From Pandoraea pneumonica (lineage in GTDB: Bacteria; Pseudomonadota; Gammaproteobacteria; Burkholderiales; Burkholderiaceae), in assembly GCF_902459645.1 (NCBI RefSeq), contig NZ_CABPSK010000001.1:1488001-1552000 (forward strand): a stretch of DNA of 64,000 bases, given 5' to 3'. Below the pieces are notes generated by a model. It was given only the letters and a program-made list of their open reading frames with translations, had not been told where the DNA came from and did not search any database. Both the position numbers and the translations under genes were made by a program. This document shows, in pieces, positions 1 to 8,414 of the stretch (the first letter of the stretch is position 1; the number at the start of each line of letters is the position of its first letter).

Positions 1-1026
1 CTTGCGCCCCTCTATCCCCTGGCTCGTCGCGCCCTGTTCTGCCTTGATGCCGAACAAGCCCACCATCTGACGCTGGCAACCCTGCGCGGCGCTGCCTCGC
101 TCGGCCTGGCCGGTCTCGTCGGCCAGTCACTGCCGGAAGATCCGCGCACGGTGATGGGCATTCGCTTCCCGAACCCGGTCGGGCTGGCCGCCGGTCTCGA
201 CAAGGACGGCAGTTGCATCGACGGCTTGGCCGCACTCGGTTTCGGCTTCGTTGAAGTGGGCACGGTCACGCCGCGCCCGCAGGCCGGTAATCCGAAGCCG
301 CGCATCTTCCGTCTGCCGCAAGCCGAAGCGATCATCAATCGCATGGGCTTCAACAACGGCGGCGTCGAACAGTTTCTGCAAAACGTGCAATCGGCGCGCT
401 ATAAAGGGCCGCTCGGCCTGAACATCGGCAAGAACGCCGATACGCCGATCGAGCGCGCGGTCGACGACTATCTGATCTGCCTCGAGAAGGTCTACCCTTA
501 CGCCACCTACGTCACGGTCAACATCTCGTCGCCCAACACGAAGAACTTGCGCCAACTGCAAGGCGGCGACGAACTCGACGCGTTGCTCGGCAAGCTCAAG
601 GAAAAGCAGCGCGCGCTGTCCGACCGGCACGGCAAGTACGTCCCGATTGCCCTGAAGATCGCGCCGGATCTCGACGACGAGCAAATCAAGGTCATTGCCG
701 GTACGCTCACGCGCCATGGCTTCGACGGCGTGATCGCCACCAATACCACGCTCTCGCGCGAAGCCGTCGCCGGTCAACCGAACGCCAATGAAACCGGCGG
801 GCTGTCGGGACGCCCCGTGTTCGACGCGTCGAACCGCGTGATCCGTGCGCTGGCGAAGGAACTGGGCGGCGCGCTGCCGATTATCGGTGTGGGCGGCATT
901 CTCTCGGGGGCCGACGCCCGTGCAAAACTCGACGCAGGCGCCAGCCTGGTTCAGGTGTATAGCGGATTGATTTACCGCGGCCCCGAGCTAGTGCGAGAAT
1001 GCGTGCAAGCGCTGCGACCGGCCTGA
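1..1026 (+). CDS. pyrD: Dihydroorotate dehydrogenase (quinone), 5' end outside window
   Basis: Class 2 dihydroorotate dehydrogenase, the membrane-associated FMN enzyme that oxidises dihydroorotate to orotate with quinone in pyrimidine synthesis. The reading frame is open from base 1 and begins with residues ([20 protein letters not shown]) typical of the N-terminal helical extension of class 2 enzymes, so only a few codons are missing. The GTG at 151 is internal, not the start. Visible motifs are the FMN-binding [24 protein letters not shown], the catalytic-serine loop NTTLSRE, and GVGGI near the C-terminus. It is the first gene of the rightward group at the left edge. Confidence 0.96.
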   Translation, partial: LAPLYPLARRALFCLDAEQAHHLTLATLRGAASLGLAGLVGQSLPEDPRTVMGIRFPNPVGLAAGLDKDGSCIDGLAALGFGFVEVGTVTPRPQAGNPKPRIFRLPQAEAIINRMGFNNGGVEQFLQNVQSARYKGPLGLNIGKNADTPIERAVDDYLICLEKVYPYATYVTVNISSPNTKNLRQLQGGDELDALLGKLKEKQRALSDRHGKYVPIALKIAPDLDDEQIKVIAGTLTRHGFDGVIATNTTLSREAVAGQPNANETGGLSGRPVFDASNRVIRALAKELGGALPIIGVGGILSGADARAKLDAGASLVQVYSGLIYRGPELVRECVQALRPA

Positions 1027-1112
1027 TCTGTCCCAAGCTTGTTCAGGCCTGTCCGAGCGAGGCGATCTCGCCAGCAAGCGGCGCACTTTCATTCGACGGA
1101 GAATCCATCACC

Positions 1113-1910
1113 ATGAAAACCTGGCTCAAGACGCTGTGCCTCGTGCCGCTGGCCGCCGCCGCCCTTGTGGGCACGTCCGCCGCGCGTGCTGCCGATTTGC
1201 TCGACACCGTGAAATCGGCCGGCGTGCTCAAGATCGGCATCGAGGGCACCTACCCGCCGTTCAACTATCGCGGCGCGAATGGTGACTTGGAAGGTTTCGA
1301 TGTCGACGTCGCCAAAGCCGTCGCTGCCAAGCTCGGCGTGAAGCCGGTGTTCGTGACGACCGAATGGAGCGGCATCATCGGCGGGCTCGTCTCGGGCAAG
1401 TTCGACGTCATCGTCAATCAGGTCGCGATTACCGACGAGCGCAAGAAGTCGGTCGACTTCAGCCAGCCGTATGTGTATTCCGCCGCGCAGCTGATTCAGC
1501 GCAAGGACGACAAGCGCGAGTTCAAGTCGCTTGACGATCTCAAGGGCAAGAAACTCGGCGTAAGCCTGGGCAGCAACTACAACACGCTGGCCAAATCGGT
1601 GGCGGGCATCGACGTACGCACGTATCCGGGTGCGCCCGAGTATCTGCGCGATCTGGCATCGCAGCGTATCGACGCCGCGCTCAACGACCGCCTGATGCTG
1701 GCATACCTGATCAAGACGTCGAACCTGCCGCTGCGCCCGGGCGCCGTGTTGCAGGGTGCCAACGAGTCGGTGGGCATCCCGTTCCGCAAGGGCAATCCGC
1801 AATTTGCGAAGGCCATCGACGATGCGCTCACGCAAATGAAGCAAGACGGGTCGCTCGCCAAGCTCTCGCAGCAGTGGTTCGGTGAAGACACCTCAAAGCC
1901 GGCGAAGTAA
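1113..1910 (+). CDS. Amino-acid ABC transporter periplasmic receptor (cystine/polar amino acid type)
   Basis: Receptor of 265 residues for a polar-amino-acid importer of the FliY/TcyJ type. The ATG at 1113 is chosen because GGAGA lies 10-15 bases upstream and it opens a signal peptide (MKTWLKTLCL to ARAA). The frame runs 38 codons further upstream without looking protein-like. Family features are YPPFNYRGANGDLEGFDVDV, EWSGIIGGL and a DERKKSVDFSQPY stretch. It starts 86 bases after pyrD and is followed by its permease at 2046. Cystine or another small amino acid is a family-level guess. No ATPase gene follows. Confidence 0.88.
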   Translation: MKTWLKTLCLVPLAAAALVGTSAARAADLLDTVKSAGVLKIGIEGTYPPFNYRGANGDLEGFDVDVAKAVAAKLGVKPVFVTTEWSGIIGGLVSGKFDVIVNQVAITDERKKSVDFSQPYVYSAAQLIQRKDDKREFKSLDDLKGKKLGVSLGSNYNTLAKSVAGIDVRTYPGAPEYLRDLASQRIDAALNDRLMLAYLIKTSNLPLRPGAVLQGANESVGIPFRKGNPQFAKAIDDALTQMKQDGSLAKLSQQWFGEDTSKPAK

Positions 1911-2045
1911 TCGAGCAACGCTGAAAACCATAAGAACGCGCCTGACGGCAACGCCGCATCGCGCATAAACACGGCCGACGTCACGCAAAGCTGCGGGCGT
2001 CGGCCTTTGCCGTTTAGCACGATCTAAAACGATCTATCCCCCGCC

Positions 2046-2705
2046 ATGGATCCATTCGAACTCGCCGCACAATCCCTGCCCGTGCTGTTGCAGGGCACCG
2101 TCCTCACGATCAAGTTCGCCGTGATGTCGATGGTGTTCGGTCTGGCGCTGGGCATCGTCGTCGCGATCATGGGGATCGGCAAGATCCGCGTGTTCCGCGC
2201 CCTTGCTCGCGGGTACGTCAGCATCATGCGCGGCACGCCGCTATTGGTGCAGATCTTCGTGATCTATTACGGCTTGCCCAGCGTCGGCATCTCGCTTGAG
2301 CCAACCCCGGCCGGTGTGCTGACGCTTAGCCTGAACGTGGGCGCGTATCTGTCCGAGAGCATGCGCGGCGCGCTCGAAGGCATGCCGCGCGGTCAGTGGC
2401 TGGCGTCGTACAGTCTCGGGTTGTCGTATTGGCAGACGCTGCGCTATGTGATCGGCCCGCAAGCGCTGCGCATGGCTGTGCCGAGCCTCGGCAACAGCCT
2501 GATCAGCCTGATCAAAGACACGTCGCTCGTGTCGGTGATTACCGTGACCGAGTTGCTTCGCTCGGCACAGGAAGTGATCGCGTCGACGTATCAACCGCTG
2601 CCCCTCTATCTCGCGTGTGCCGCGATTTATTGGGTGTTGTCGACGGGACTCTCAGCGCTGCAACGACGCATCGAAAAGCGCTTGGCACTGCCGTCGCGGC
2701 ATTGA
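2046..2705 (+). CDS. Amino-acid ABC transporter permease
   Basis: Inner-membrane permease of 219 residues, HisM/GlnP type. The N-terminal helix is followed by the family's RGTPLLVQIF motif, and an EAA loop (ESMRGALEGMPRGQWLASYS) that docks the ATPase lies in the middle. A final helix ends in a basic tail. It should form a homodimeric channel fed by the receptor encoded just upstream. The 135 bases between the two genes hold no gene. A strong hairpin follows directly, so the ATPase partner must be encoded elsewhere or be shared. Confidence 0.88.
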   Translation: MDPFELAAQSLPVLLQGTVLTIKFAVMSMVFGLALGIVVAIMGIGKIRVFRALARGYVSIMRGTPLLVQIFVIYYGLPSVGISLEPTPAGVLTLSLNVGAYLSESMRGALEGMPRGQWLASYSLGLSYWQTLRYVIGPQALRMAVPSLGNSLISLIKDTSLVSVITVTELLRSAQEVIASTYQPLPLYLACAAIYWVLSTGLSALQRRIEKRLALPSRH

Positions 2706-2743
2706 GGCACCGAACGCGCCCCCGCTGGGGATTCTCAAATACG

Positions 2744-2781
2744 AAAAAGGCCGGGACTTCTGAAGTCCCGGCCTTTTTTTC
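2744..2781. terminator. Bidirectional intrinsic terminator between permease and lutB
   Basis: An 11-bp perfect stem (2749-2759 pairing with 2763-2773, GGCCGGGACTT) has a 3-base loop, a run of A on the left and a run of seven T on the right. It can stop the rightward permease transcript and the leftward lutB transcript, which converge here. Confidence 0.9.
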
Positions 2782-2814
2782 GCGCTGTAGCAACCGCCGT
2801 CTAATACGGCCGAC

Positions 2815-4224
2815 TCAACGCGGCGCGCGACGCTCCCGATACATCGCCCGGAACGTCTTGCCGCTCGGTGCGGGCATCTCACGCGTGTTGGTCCAGCCAC
2901 CGGCGAACGGCAGCTTCGAAATGCTGCCGCGATCGCGTCCCATGCGGCCCAGCACCCACGTGCCAAGCCCCGACAGCGCCGAGTACAACCGCGGACGGCG
3001 TGCCGCGAAACCCCATGCAGCGAGCGCCGCCCGCTCTTGCCACGGACGCAACCCGCGCTCGACCTGACGCTCGCGCAGCTTGCGCAGCAAATCCGAAATC
3101 GGAATGCCCACCGGACACACGCGGTTGCACTCGCCGCACAGCGTCGCTGCTTGCGGCAAGTCCAGTGTCTTTTCCAGCCCGACATAACTCGGTGTCAGCA
3201 CCGAGCCCATCGGCCCCGGGTACACCCAGCCATACGCATGGCCGCCGATCTTCTGATACACCGGGCAGTGGTTCATACACGCGCCGCAGCGGATACAGCG
3301 CAACATTTCTTGAAAAGCACCGCCGATCAACCCCGTGCGCCCGCCATCGACGAGCACGAAGTACATGTGATCGGGCCCGTCGACTTCGCCCTCGGCACGC
3401 GTGCCGGTCAGCAGCGAAAAGTAATTCGACGTGCCCTGCCCCGTCGCCGAGCGCGGCAACAAGCGCATGGCGGTCGCCAAGTCTTCGAGCGTCGGCAACA
3501 CCTTCTCGATACCGGTGACCGCCACGTGCACGCGCGGCATGATCGTGCACATGCCCTCGTTGCCTTCGTTGGTCACCACGGCAACCGAGCCGGTCTCGGC
3601 GATGAGGAAGTTACCGCCCGTGACCCCCATGTCTGCCGACAGAAACTGCGGGCGCAGCATCTCGCGCGCCTCACGCGTCATCGCCGGAATTTCTGTCAGG
3701 CGCGGCTTCTGGTGCACGCGCGCGAACAAGTCGGCAACTTCGTCCTTATCCTTGTGCACCACCGGCGCAATGATGTGCGACGGCGGTTCGTTGTCGTTGA
3801 TCTGAAGGATGTATTCGCCCAGATCGGTTTCCACCGACTGCACGCCCATGTCAGCGAGCACCTTGTTGAGCTGAAGCTCTTCGGTGACCATCGACTTCGA
3901 CTTGATGACCTTCTTCACCTCGTGCTTGCGCGCGATCTCGGCGATTAGCCGTGCAGCGTCTTGCGTCGATTCGGCGAAGAGCACCGTCGCGCCGCGGCGC
4001 GTGGCTTCGCGCTCGAACATCGCCAGCCAGACATCGAGGTTTTCGAGCCCGCGGTTACGCCGTTCCTTGAGCGCTTCGCGCGTGGCATCGAAATCGATTT
4101 CTTCGATTGCCGTCGCGCGAGCCGTGACGAACTTGGTCGAGAGCTTTTTGAGGTTGGCCTGGAGACGCTGATCGGCGAGCTTCTGCCCCGCACGCGCCTT
4201 GAATTGCATCGATTGAACTTGCAT
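2815..4224 (-). CDS. lutB: L-lactate utilization iron-sulfur protein LutB (LldF/YkgF)
   Basis: Ferredoxin-like subunit of the LutABC L-lactate oxidation complex, 469 residues, close to the usual length. The N-terminal half is the LUD domain (KVIKSKSMVTEEL, TDLGEYILQI, GNFLIAETGSVAVVTNEGN). Two 4Fe-4S motifs follow, CIRCGACMNHCP and CGECNRVCPVG, and then a C-terminal LutB tail. It lies 82 bases after lutA in the same direction. The usual third gene, lutC, is not here: the terminator at 2744-2781 comes directly after this gene. Confidence 0.93.
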   Translation of the reverse strand: MQVQSMQFKARAGQKLADQRLQANLKKLSTKFVTARATAIEEIDFDATREALKERRNRGLENLDVWLAMFEREATRRGATVLFAESTQDAARLIAEIARKHEVKKVIKSKSMVTEELQLNKVLADMGVQSVETDLGEYILQINDNEPPSHIIAPVVHKDKDEVADLFARVHQKPRLTEIPAMTREAREMLRPQFLSADMGVTGGNFLIAETGSVAVVTNEGNEGMCTIMPRVHVAVTGIEKVLPTLEDLATAMRLLPRSATGQGTSNYFSLLTGTRAEGEVDGPDHMYFVLVDGGRTGLIGGAFQEMLRCIRCGACMNHCPVYQKIGGHAYGWVYPGPMGSVLTPSYVGLEKTLDLPQAATLCGECNRVCPVGIPISDLLRKLRERQVERGLRPWQERAALAAWGFAARRPRLYSALSGLGTWVLGRMGRDRGSISKLPFAGGWTNTREMPAPSGKTFRAMYRERRAPR

Positions 4225-4306
4225 CGCGGCTCACGAGAAATGATGAGCGCACCCGCGCGCAACGGCGGCGCAGGTGGGCGGAATAGTCGGAAGAAGCACC
4301 GTGCGC

Positions 4307-5032
4307 TCAGGCATCGCCAGCGAGCACTTGCGCGATATGCAGCACGCGCGTCTTCGTGTCACCGGTGCGGCGCAGACGGCCTTCGATGTTCAGCATGCAG
4401 CCCAGATCGCCCAGCACCACGGCCGGTGCGCCGGAGGCGGCAATATTGGCGCACTTCTCGTCGACGATGGCCGTGGAGATGTCGCCGTATTTCAGCGCGA
4501 AGGTGCCGCCAAAGCCGCAGCAGGCCTGACAGTCTTTCATCTCGGTCACCTTGACGCCCGGCATCTTGGCGAGCAGCGCGCGCGGCTGCGTTTTGACGCC
4601 AAGCTCACGCAGCCCGGAGCACGAGTCGTGATAGGTCACCACGCCGTTGTAGTCACCGGGCACCGTCTCGACGTGCAACACGTTCACCAGAAAATCGGTG
4701 AGTTCGAACACGCGCGGACGCAGGCGCTCGTAGCGGCCCATGAGTTCGGGATCGTCGGCGAAGAGGTCGCCGTAATGCGACTTGACCATGCCGCCGCACG
4801 AGCCCGAGGGCACGACCACGTAGTCGAAGCTTTCGAATTCGTCGAGGAATTTCTGGGCGAGATCACGGGCGATGGCCCGCTCGCCGGAGTTGTAGCCCGG
4901 CTGACCGCAGCAGGTCTGGGAGTCGGGGATGATGACTTCGCAGCCGGCGGTCTCGAGCAATTTGAGCGTCGAGAAACCGATCTCCGGACGCATCAGGTCG
5001 ATCAGACACGTGACAAAGAGTCCGACGCGCAT
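4307..5032 (-). CDS. lutA: L-lactate utilization protein LutA (LldE/YkgE)
   Basis: Cysteine-rich (CCG domain) subunit of the lactate oxidase complex, 241 residues. Both CCG repeats are complete: the first contains TCCGQPGYNSG and PSGSCGGM, the second YHDSCSGLRELG, CCGFGGTFALKYG and GDLGCMLNI. Such domains bind iron-sulfur clusters. The ATG at 5032 begins MRVGLFVTCL, the standard start of the family. It is the first gene of a lutA-lutB pair with its own candidate promoter just upstream. Confidence 0.93.
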   Translation of the reverse strand: MRVGLFVTCLIDLMRPEIGFSTLKLLETAGCEVIIPDSQTCCGQPGYNSGERAIARDLAQKFLDEFESFDYVVVPSGSCGGMVKSHYGDLFADDPELMGRYERLRPRVFELTDFLVNVLHVETVPGDYNGVVTYHDSCSGLRELGVKTQPRALLAKMPGVKVTEMKDCQACCGFGGTFALKYGDISTAIVDEKCANIAASGAPAVVLGDLGCMLNIEGRLRRTGDTKTRVLHIAQVLAGDA

Positions 5033-5061
5033 GGGGAATCCTCTTCTGGGAATAATGCGCC

Positions 5062-5092
5062 ATTATAGGCCGCTGGGCCGTGACGGCCCAGC
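5062..5092 (-). promoter_or_regulatory. Candidate lutA promoter with overlapping inverted repeat
   Basis: Read leftward, a perfect TATAAT -10 box (5062-5067) lies about 30 bases before the lutA ATG. The position of the -35 box is covered by a 10-bp perfect inverted repeat with a one-base centre (5072-5081 and 5083-5092, GCTGGGCCGT arms). This is a plausible operator for a lactate-responsive repressor. It could also be a hairpin ending the upstream orphan gene, but no T-run follows it. Confidence 0.5.
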
Positions 5093-5125
5093 GTGGATTC
5101 CCGCATGCGGCGGATGGAGGATGGG

Positions 5126-6466
5126 TTAGGCGAATCGGGTGGGGGCAGCGGTGAAAGTTTGAAGAGATTGCGTCCGAAGCATCGGGGCGGGGAGAGGCTT
5201 CGGCGGCGTGCCGACCGGTGTCGCCGTAGCGCTTGACATCACACTGGACGACTCGCCCGACGGTGCACTCGAGGGTGCGCTAGGTGCCGTCACGTTGGAT
5301 GTTGCCGCGTAGACTCCCGCTGCTATCGCAACACGCCGCAACTCTTCTCGAAACTCGTCGAGCTTGCCGCTCAAGTTTTCCTGCCCTCCTTTCAAGCTCT
5401 CCCGAGCATCATCAATGCGCACACTCAGGTTTTCCTGCCCTCCCCTCAGGTTCGCCTGAGCATCATCAATGCGCATCCTCAAGTTTTCCTGACCTTCAAA
5501 AAGGCGCGCCGTCGATCGTAACTGCGCCAAGCTAACGTCCGTTTTCATTGTGTCTCCTTCAAGGGTGATGAATTGCTTGGTTGCATCTAGCAGGCCCTTT
5601 ATGGCCTTCCAACTTCGCTCGCGGTCAAAACCGCGAATGCTCGCCAGACCTACCCCTCTAGTCGCTGCCGTCATGGTGACGCCAAGACACGACAGGATAG
5701 GCGCCGAAATCGCCAAACCGAGAATGGCAATGGCTGTTGCGACAGAAGCAAGGACGAAGGAGAGGATCTGGCGTTTTCCGTAATGTTTCTTATCGGGCCA
5801 GACCTGCCCACTTGCCTCCTCAAGCGCCTGACGGGCCAACTCGCAGCTTTGCTGGCTGATGTCAACGAGCCGACAGACGTGCTCAGCAGTCTCAACAGGG
5901 TCCCCCCTCTGCCCGGAGGTGCCTGCGCGTTCTGCCAAGCTGGAAGGGTGATGCAGGGCTCGGACCTGCTCGCTCGCCTCCATCGATTGCCGGCCCCGCT
6001 CTAACGCCTCGATAAGCTGATCCAGAATTAGGGCGAAACGCTTAGCCGACGGCGTTAGTTGATCAGTATCTTTTTCGTGAATTTGATTGCCGACCAGATA
6101 ATGCGGCATCCACTTGCCCGGCTGCTTCGAATAGCGCCAGAACCCGTCCCACAAACCACCCTTCCGATACCCCGACGTCGCCTTCTCAAAAGTCTTCTCG
6201 AATGTCTTCTCCAAAGCCTCGACATATCGCATGTCATGGCTCGGCTCGCGCCTTGTATTCTTCAACGCTTCGAATTTCGCGCAAATCGCTGCGCGCTTTT
6301 CTGCAATCGACTGCCCCGTGGCTTCCGCGATGCCCTCCTTTCGAGGGCCGATCGTCGCTGGCTCATAGATCAGCGGCTCCCCTTTCGAATACCGCTCCTT
6401 CCCAAAGAAATTCAACGACTCCAACGCCCACATCGCGACGCCAGGGTGACTCGCCAAGTACGTCAT
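5126..6466 (-). CDS. Unrecognised protein with paired membrane segments and 18-residue repeats
   Basis: I do not recognise this 446-residue protein. The ATG at 6466 is chosen because it has a good GGAG nine bases upstream. A GTG 23 codons further out has none. Visible parts are a charged helical N-terminal half, a helix-rich motif LTPSAKRFALILDQL (about 137-151), two hydrophobic stretches at about 233-275, three tandem 18-residue repeats at 325-378 beginning GQENL, and a Pro/Ser/Ala-rich tail. There is no signal peptide. The membrane hairpin plus coiled-coil-like repeats would suit a membrane-inserting or secreted effector-like protein, but that is speculation. The Leu-Thr motif recurs in both neighbouring orphan genes. 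Confidence 0.7.
   Translation of the reverse strand: MTYLASHPGVAMWALESLNFFGKERYSKGEPLIYEPATIGPRKEGIAEATGQSIAEKRAAICAKFEALKNTRREPSHDMRYVEALEKTFEKTFEKATSGYRKGGLWDGFWRYSKQPGKWMPHYLVGNQIHEKDTDQLTPSAKRFALILDQLIEALERGRQSMEASEQVRALHHPSSLAERAGTSGQRGDPVETAEHVCRLVDISQQSCELARQALEEASGQVWPDKKHYGKRQILSFVLASVATAIAILGLAISAPILSCLGVTMTAATRGVGLASIRGFDRERSWKAIKGLLDATKQFITLEGDTMKTDVSLAQLRSTARLFEGQENLRMRIDDAQANLRGGQENLSVRIDDARESLKGGQENLSGKLDEFREELRRVAIAAGVYAATSNVTAPSAPSSAPSGESSSVMSSATATPVGTPPKPLPAPMLRTQSLQTFTAAPTRFA
5333..5494 (-). repeat. Three tandem 54-bp repeats coding 18-residue units
   Basis: Inside the preceding orphan gene, three head-to-tail 54-bp units encode GQENLRMRIDDAQANLRG, GQENLSVRIDDARESLKG and GQENLSGKLDEFREELRR. 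The first two are the most alike in DNA (both contain GAGCATCATCAATGCGCA), which suggests recent duplication. The units are amphipathic and probably form a coiled coil. Confidence 0.9.
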
Positions 6467-6672
6467 GACAGCTATCTCCGTTGTGATGCCGCGGCGCCGG
6501 CAAAGCGGCTGCACTTTGTCGCCGCCATTGAGCACCGTGCGTGAAAAGGGAAACGGAGTGAATCGTAACGAGACTGGGTAGCGTCCACTTTCGGTTTACG
6601 TCGTCAGAGTCCTTGGAATCGACGCACTCCCCGATGCAACGCCAAAGCGAATCCAAGACAACATTCGTCCGT

Positions 6673-7482
6673 CTAGAGATCGGTACTGATGCGCGATTGC
6701 CACTCACGGCGCCGCGCATCGTCGCGAATGAACTCCATCGCGTCGGCGCTTTGTTCGCATATCGCCGCCAATTGCCGATGGGCGTTGGCGATGCCATTGA
6801 AGGAGGCCGAAAGCCGCTCGTCCTTGCGTCGCTGCCCGGCAGCAAACGCCATCAACATGGCCTGGCGCGACATTTTCACGCCGTCGATAGCGGCATGTTG
6901 CGCAATCCACACGCTGCTGCCCGCGGGCGTGAGGCAGGCGTTGGGCGCGCCGCGCCAGTCGAGACTGCGGCATTGCAATGCGTATCGCAGGCCATGCGTG
7001 GCCGCTTGCATGCAGACGAGCTCGTCGAACAACGCCTTGGCCGTAGGCGTGAGGTGCCCCATGCGGCCGAACTGTTCTCTCACGCTCGGCGTCGTCCCCC
7101 CGAGCACCTTGCCCAGTAACGAAGCAGGGTCCGTGACGTCACCCAAGCGACAGACCTCTGCATCCACCGTATTGAGCAAGACCGTTACTGTTTCGATTTT
7201 CGGCGCGCCGTGCGCCTGCCACCGATTGGGCGACGACACTTGTCGCATGACTTCGCGAAGATCGGCCATCAACAGGTGCCGGGCCTCTTGAATCGTCTGG
7301 GGGAATCGCACGGGGAACGACACTGGCACGTCACCTCTGCCTGCCTGAAGGCACTTTCGAACGTCTCGGGCAAAGGCTGCGCCACAAAGCCCGCGCTGCG
7401 TGGCAGGTGTGCCTGCGATTGAGCGCCGGGTACCCACGCGCGGTCGCTGGTGGCTCGCCTGACGGGCGTTCATCGCTTCCAT
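6673..7482 (-). CDS. Unrecognised orphan protein, divergent from IclR
   Basis: Protein of 269 residues that I cannot assign. The ATG at 7482 has AAGGAG seven bases upstream. The protein is soluble and helical, with no signal peptide. The segment 134-155 (VREQF...LTPTAKALFDEL) closely parallels residues 101-124 of the orphan protein at 8415-9104 (VQEQW...LTASARNLYDFL). A later segment (WIAQHAAID) also matches MIAHDNAIY there. This suggests a small diverged family. It ends 206 bases before the next orphan gene and starts 104 bases from the divergent iclR-type gene, which may regulate it. Confidence 0.65.
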   Translation of the reverse strand: MEAMNARQASHQRPRVGTRRSIAGTPATQRGLCGAAFARDVRKCLQAGRGDVPVSFPVRFPQTIQEARHLLMADLREVMRQVSSPNRWQAHGAPKIETVTVLLNTVDAEVCRLGDVTDPASLLGKVLGGTTPSVREQFGRMGHLTPTAKALFDELVCMQAATHGLRYALQCRSLDWRGAPNACLTPAGSSVWIAQHAAIDGVKMSRQAMLMAFAAGQRRKDERLSASFNGIANAHRQLAAICEQSADAMEFIRDDARRREWQSRISTDL

Positions 7483-7499
7483 CCAATTGCTCCTTCTGC

Positions 7500-7536
7500 A
7501 ATTCGCAAGACTCCTCTACGGGAAGTCCTGCGAATT
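7500..7536. promoter_or_regulatory. Inverted repeat operator candidate between orphan gene and iclR
   Basis: Two 13-bp arms, AATTCGCAAGACT (7500-7512) and AGTCCTGCGAATT (7524-7536), match at 12 of 13 positions as an inverted repeat around an 11-base centre. It lies between two divergent starts, about 50 bases before the IclR-type gene and 18 bases before the orphan ATG. It is therefore placed like an operator rather than a terminator. A shorter TATAG/CTATA dyad follows at 7550-7567. Confidence 0.55.
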
Positions 7537-7586
7537 TTTCACCATATGATATAGAATCGACGCTATACGAAACTCGGCCCTACCCC

Positions 7587-8414
7587 ATGAAAGACGACAG
7601 CACGCAAGGCGCGGAATCGCGCACGTCCATTCAGGTGATCGAGCGCATGATGCGACTGCTCGATGCGCTGGCCGGACATGCCGACCCCGTCAGTCTCAAG
7701 GAGTTGGCGCAGTCCACCGAACTCCATCCTTCCACCGCACACCGCATCCTCAACGACATGGTGGCTTGCCGCTTTGTCGACCGTTGCGACCCGGGCACCT
7801 ATCGGCTCGGCATGCGCTTGCTCGAGCTCGGCAATCTGGTCAAGGCGCGCCTCTCGGTACGCGATGCCGCCCTCTCGCCGATGCGCGGCTTGCACCGCAT
7901 CACGGGACAAACGGTCAACCTGTCGGTGCGTCAGGGCGATGAAATCGTCTACATCGAACGCGCCTATAGCGAGCGCTCCGGCATGCAAGTCGTGCGTGCC
8001 ATCGGCGGCCATGCGCCCTTGCATCTGACGTCGGTCGGCAAACTGTTTCTGGCGGCGGACGAAGCAGCACGTGTGCGTGCGTATGCGACGCGCACCGGGT
8101 TGTCGGGGCACACGCGCAACAGCATCACCGATCTGCAAAAGCTCGAACGAGAACTGAGTCACGTGCGCAAGTCGGGTTACGCGCGCGACAACGAAGAACT
8201 CGAACTCGGCGTGCGCTGCATCGCGGCGGGCATTTACGACGACAGCGGCAAGCTCGTCGCCGGGTTGTCGCTCTCGGCACCGGCAGATCGCCTTCAAGAC
8301 GCGTGGCTGGCCAATCTGAACGAGACGGCACTGCTGATCTCGGCATCGCTGGGCTTTCATGTCCCCACGCCTGACGCCGGTCACATGGCGTCTCACGTGG
8401 TGACGGCCGAGTAA
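7587..8414 (+). CDS. IclR-family transcriptional regulator
   Basis: Regulator of 275 residues. The N-terminal winged helix (SIQVIERMMRLLDALAGH, then LKELAQSTELHPSTAHRILNDMV) is followed by the IclR effector domain (HAPLHLTSVGKLFLA, then ARDNEELELGVRCIAAGIYD). This architecture and length are standard. The ATG at 7587 is chosen because the helix-turn-helix follows directly. Upstream codons are not protein-like and would run through the operator region. The effector is unknown. Divergent placement and the inverted repeat suggest that it controls itself and the orphan gene at 6673-7482. Its stop codon abuts that of the convergent gene that follows. Confidence 0.9.
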   Translation: MKDDSTQGAESRTSIQVIERMMRLLDALAGHADPVSLKELAQSTELHPSTAHRILNDMVACRFVDRCDPGTYRLGMRLLELGNLVKARLSVRDAALSPMRGLHRITGQTVNLSVRQGDEIVYIERAYSERSGMQVVRAIGGHAPLHLTSVGKLFLAADEAARVRAYATRTGLSGHTRNSITDLQKLERELSHVRKSGYARDNEELELGVRCIAAGIYDDSGKLVAGLSLSAPADRLQDAWLANLNETALLISASLGFHVPTPDAGHMASHVVTAE

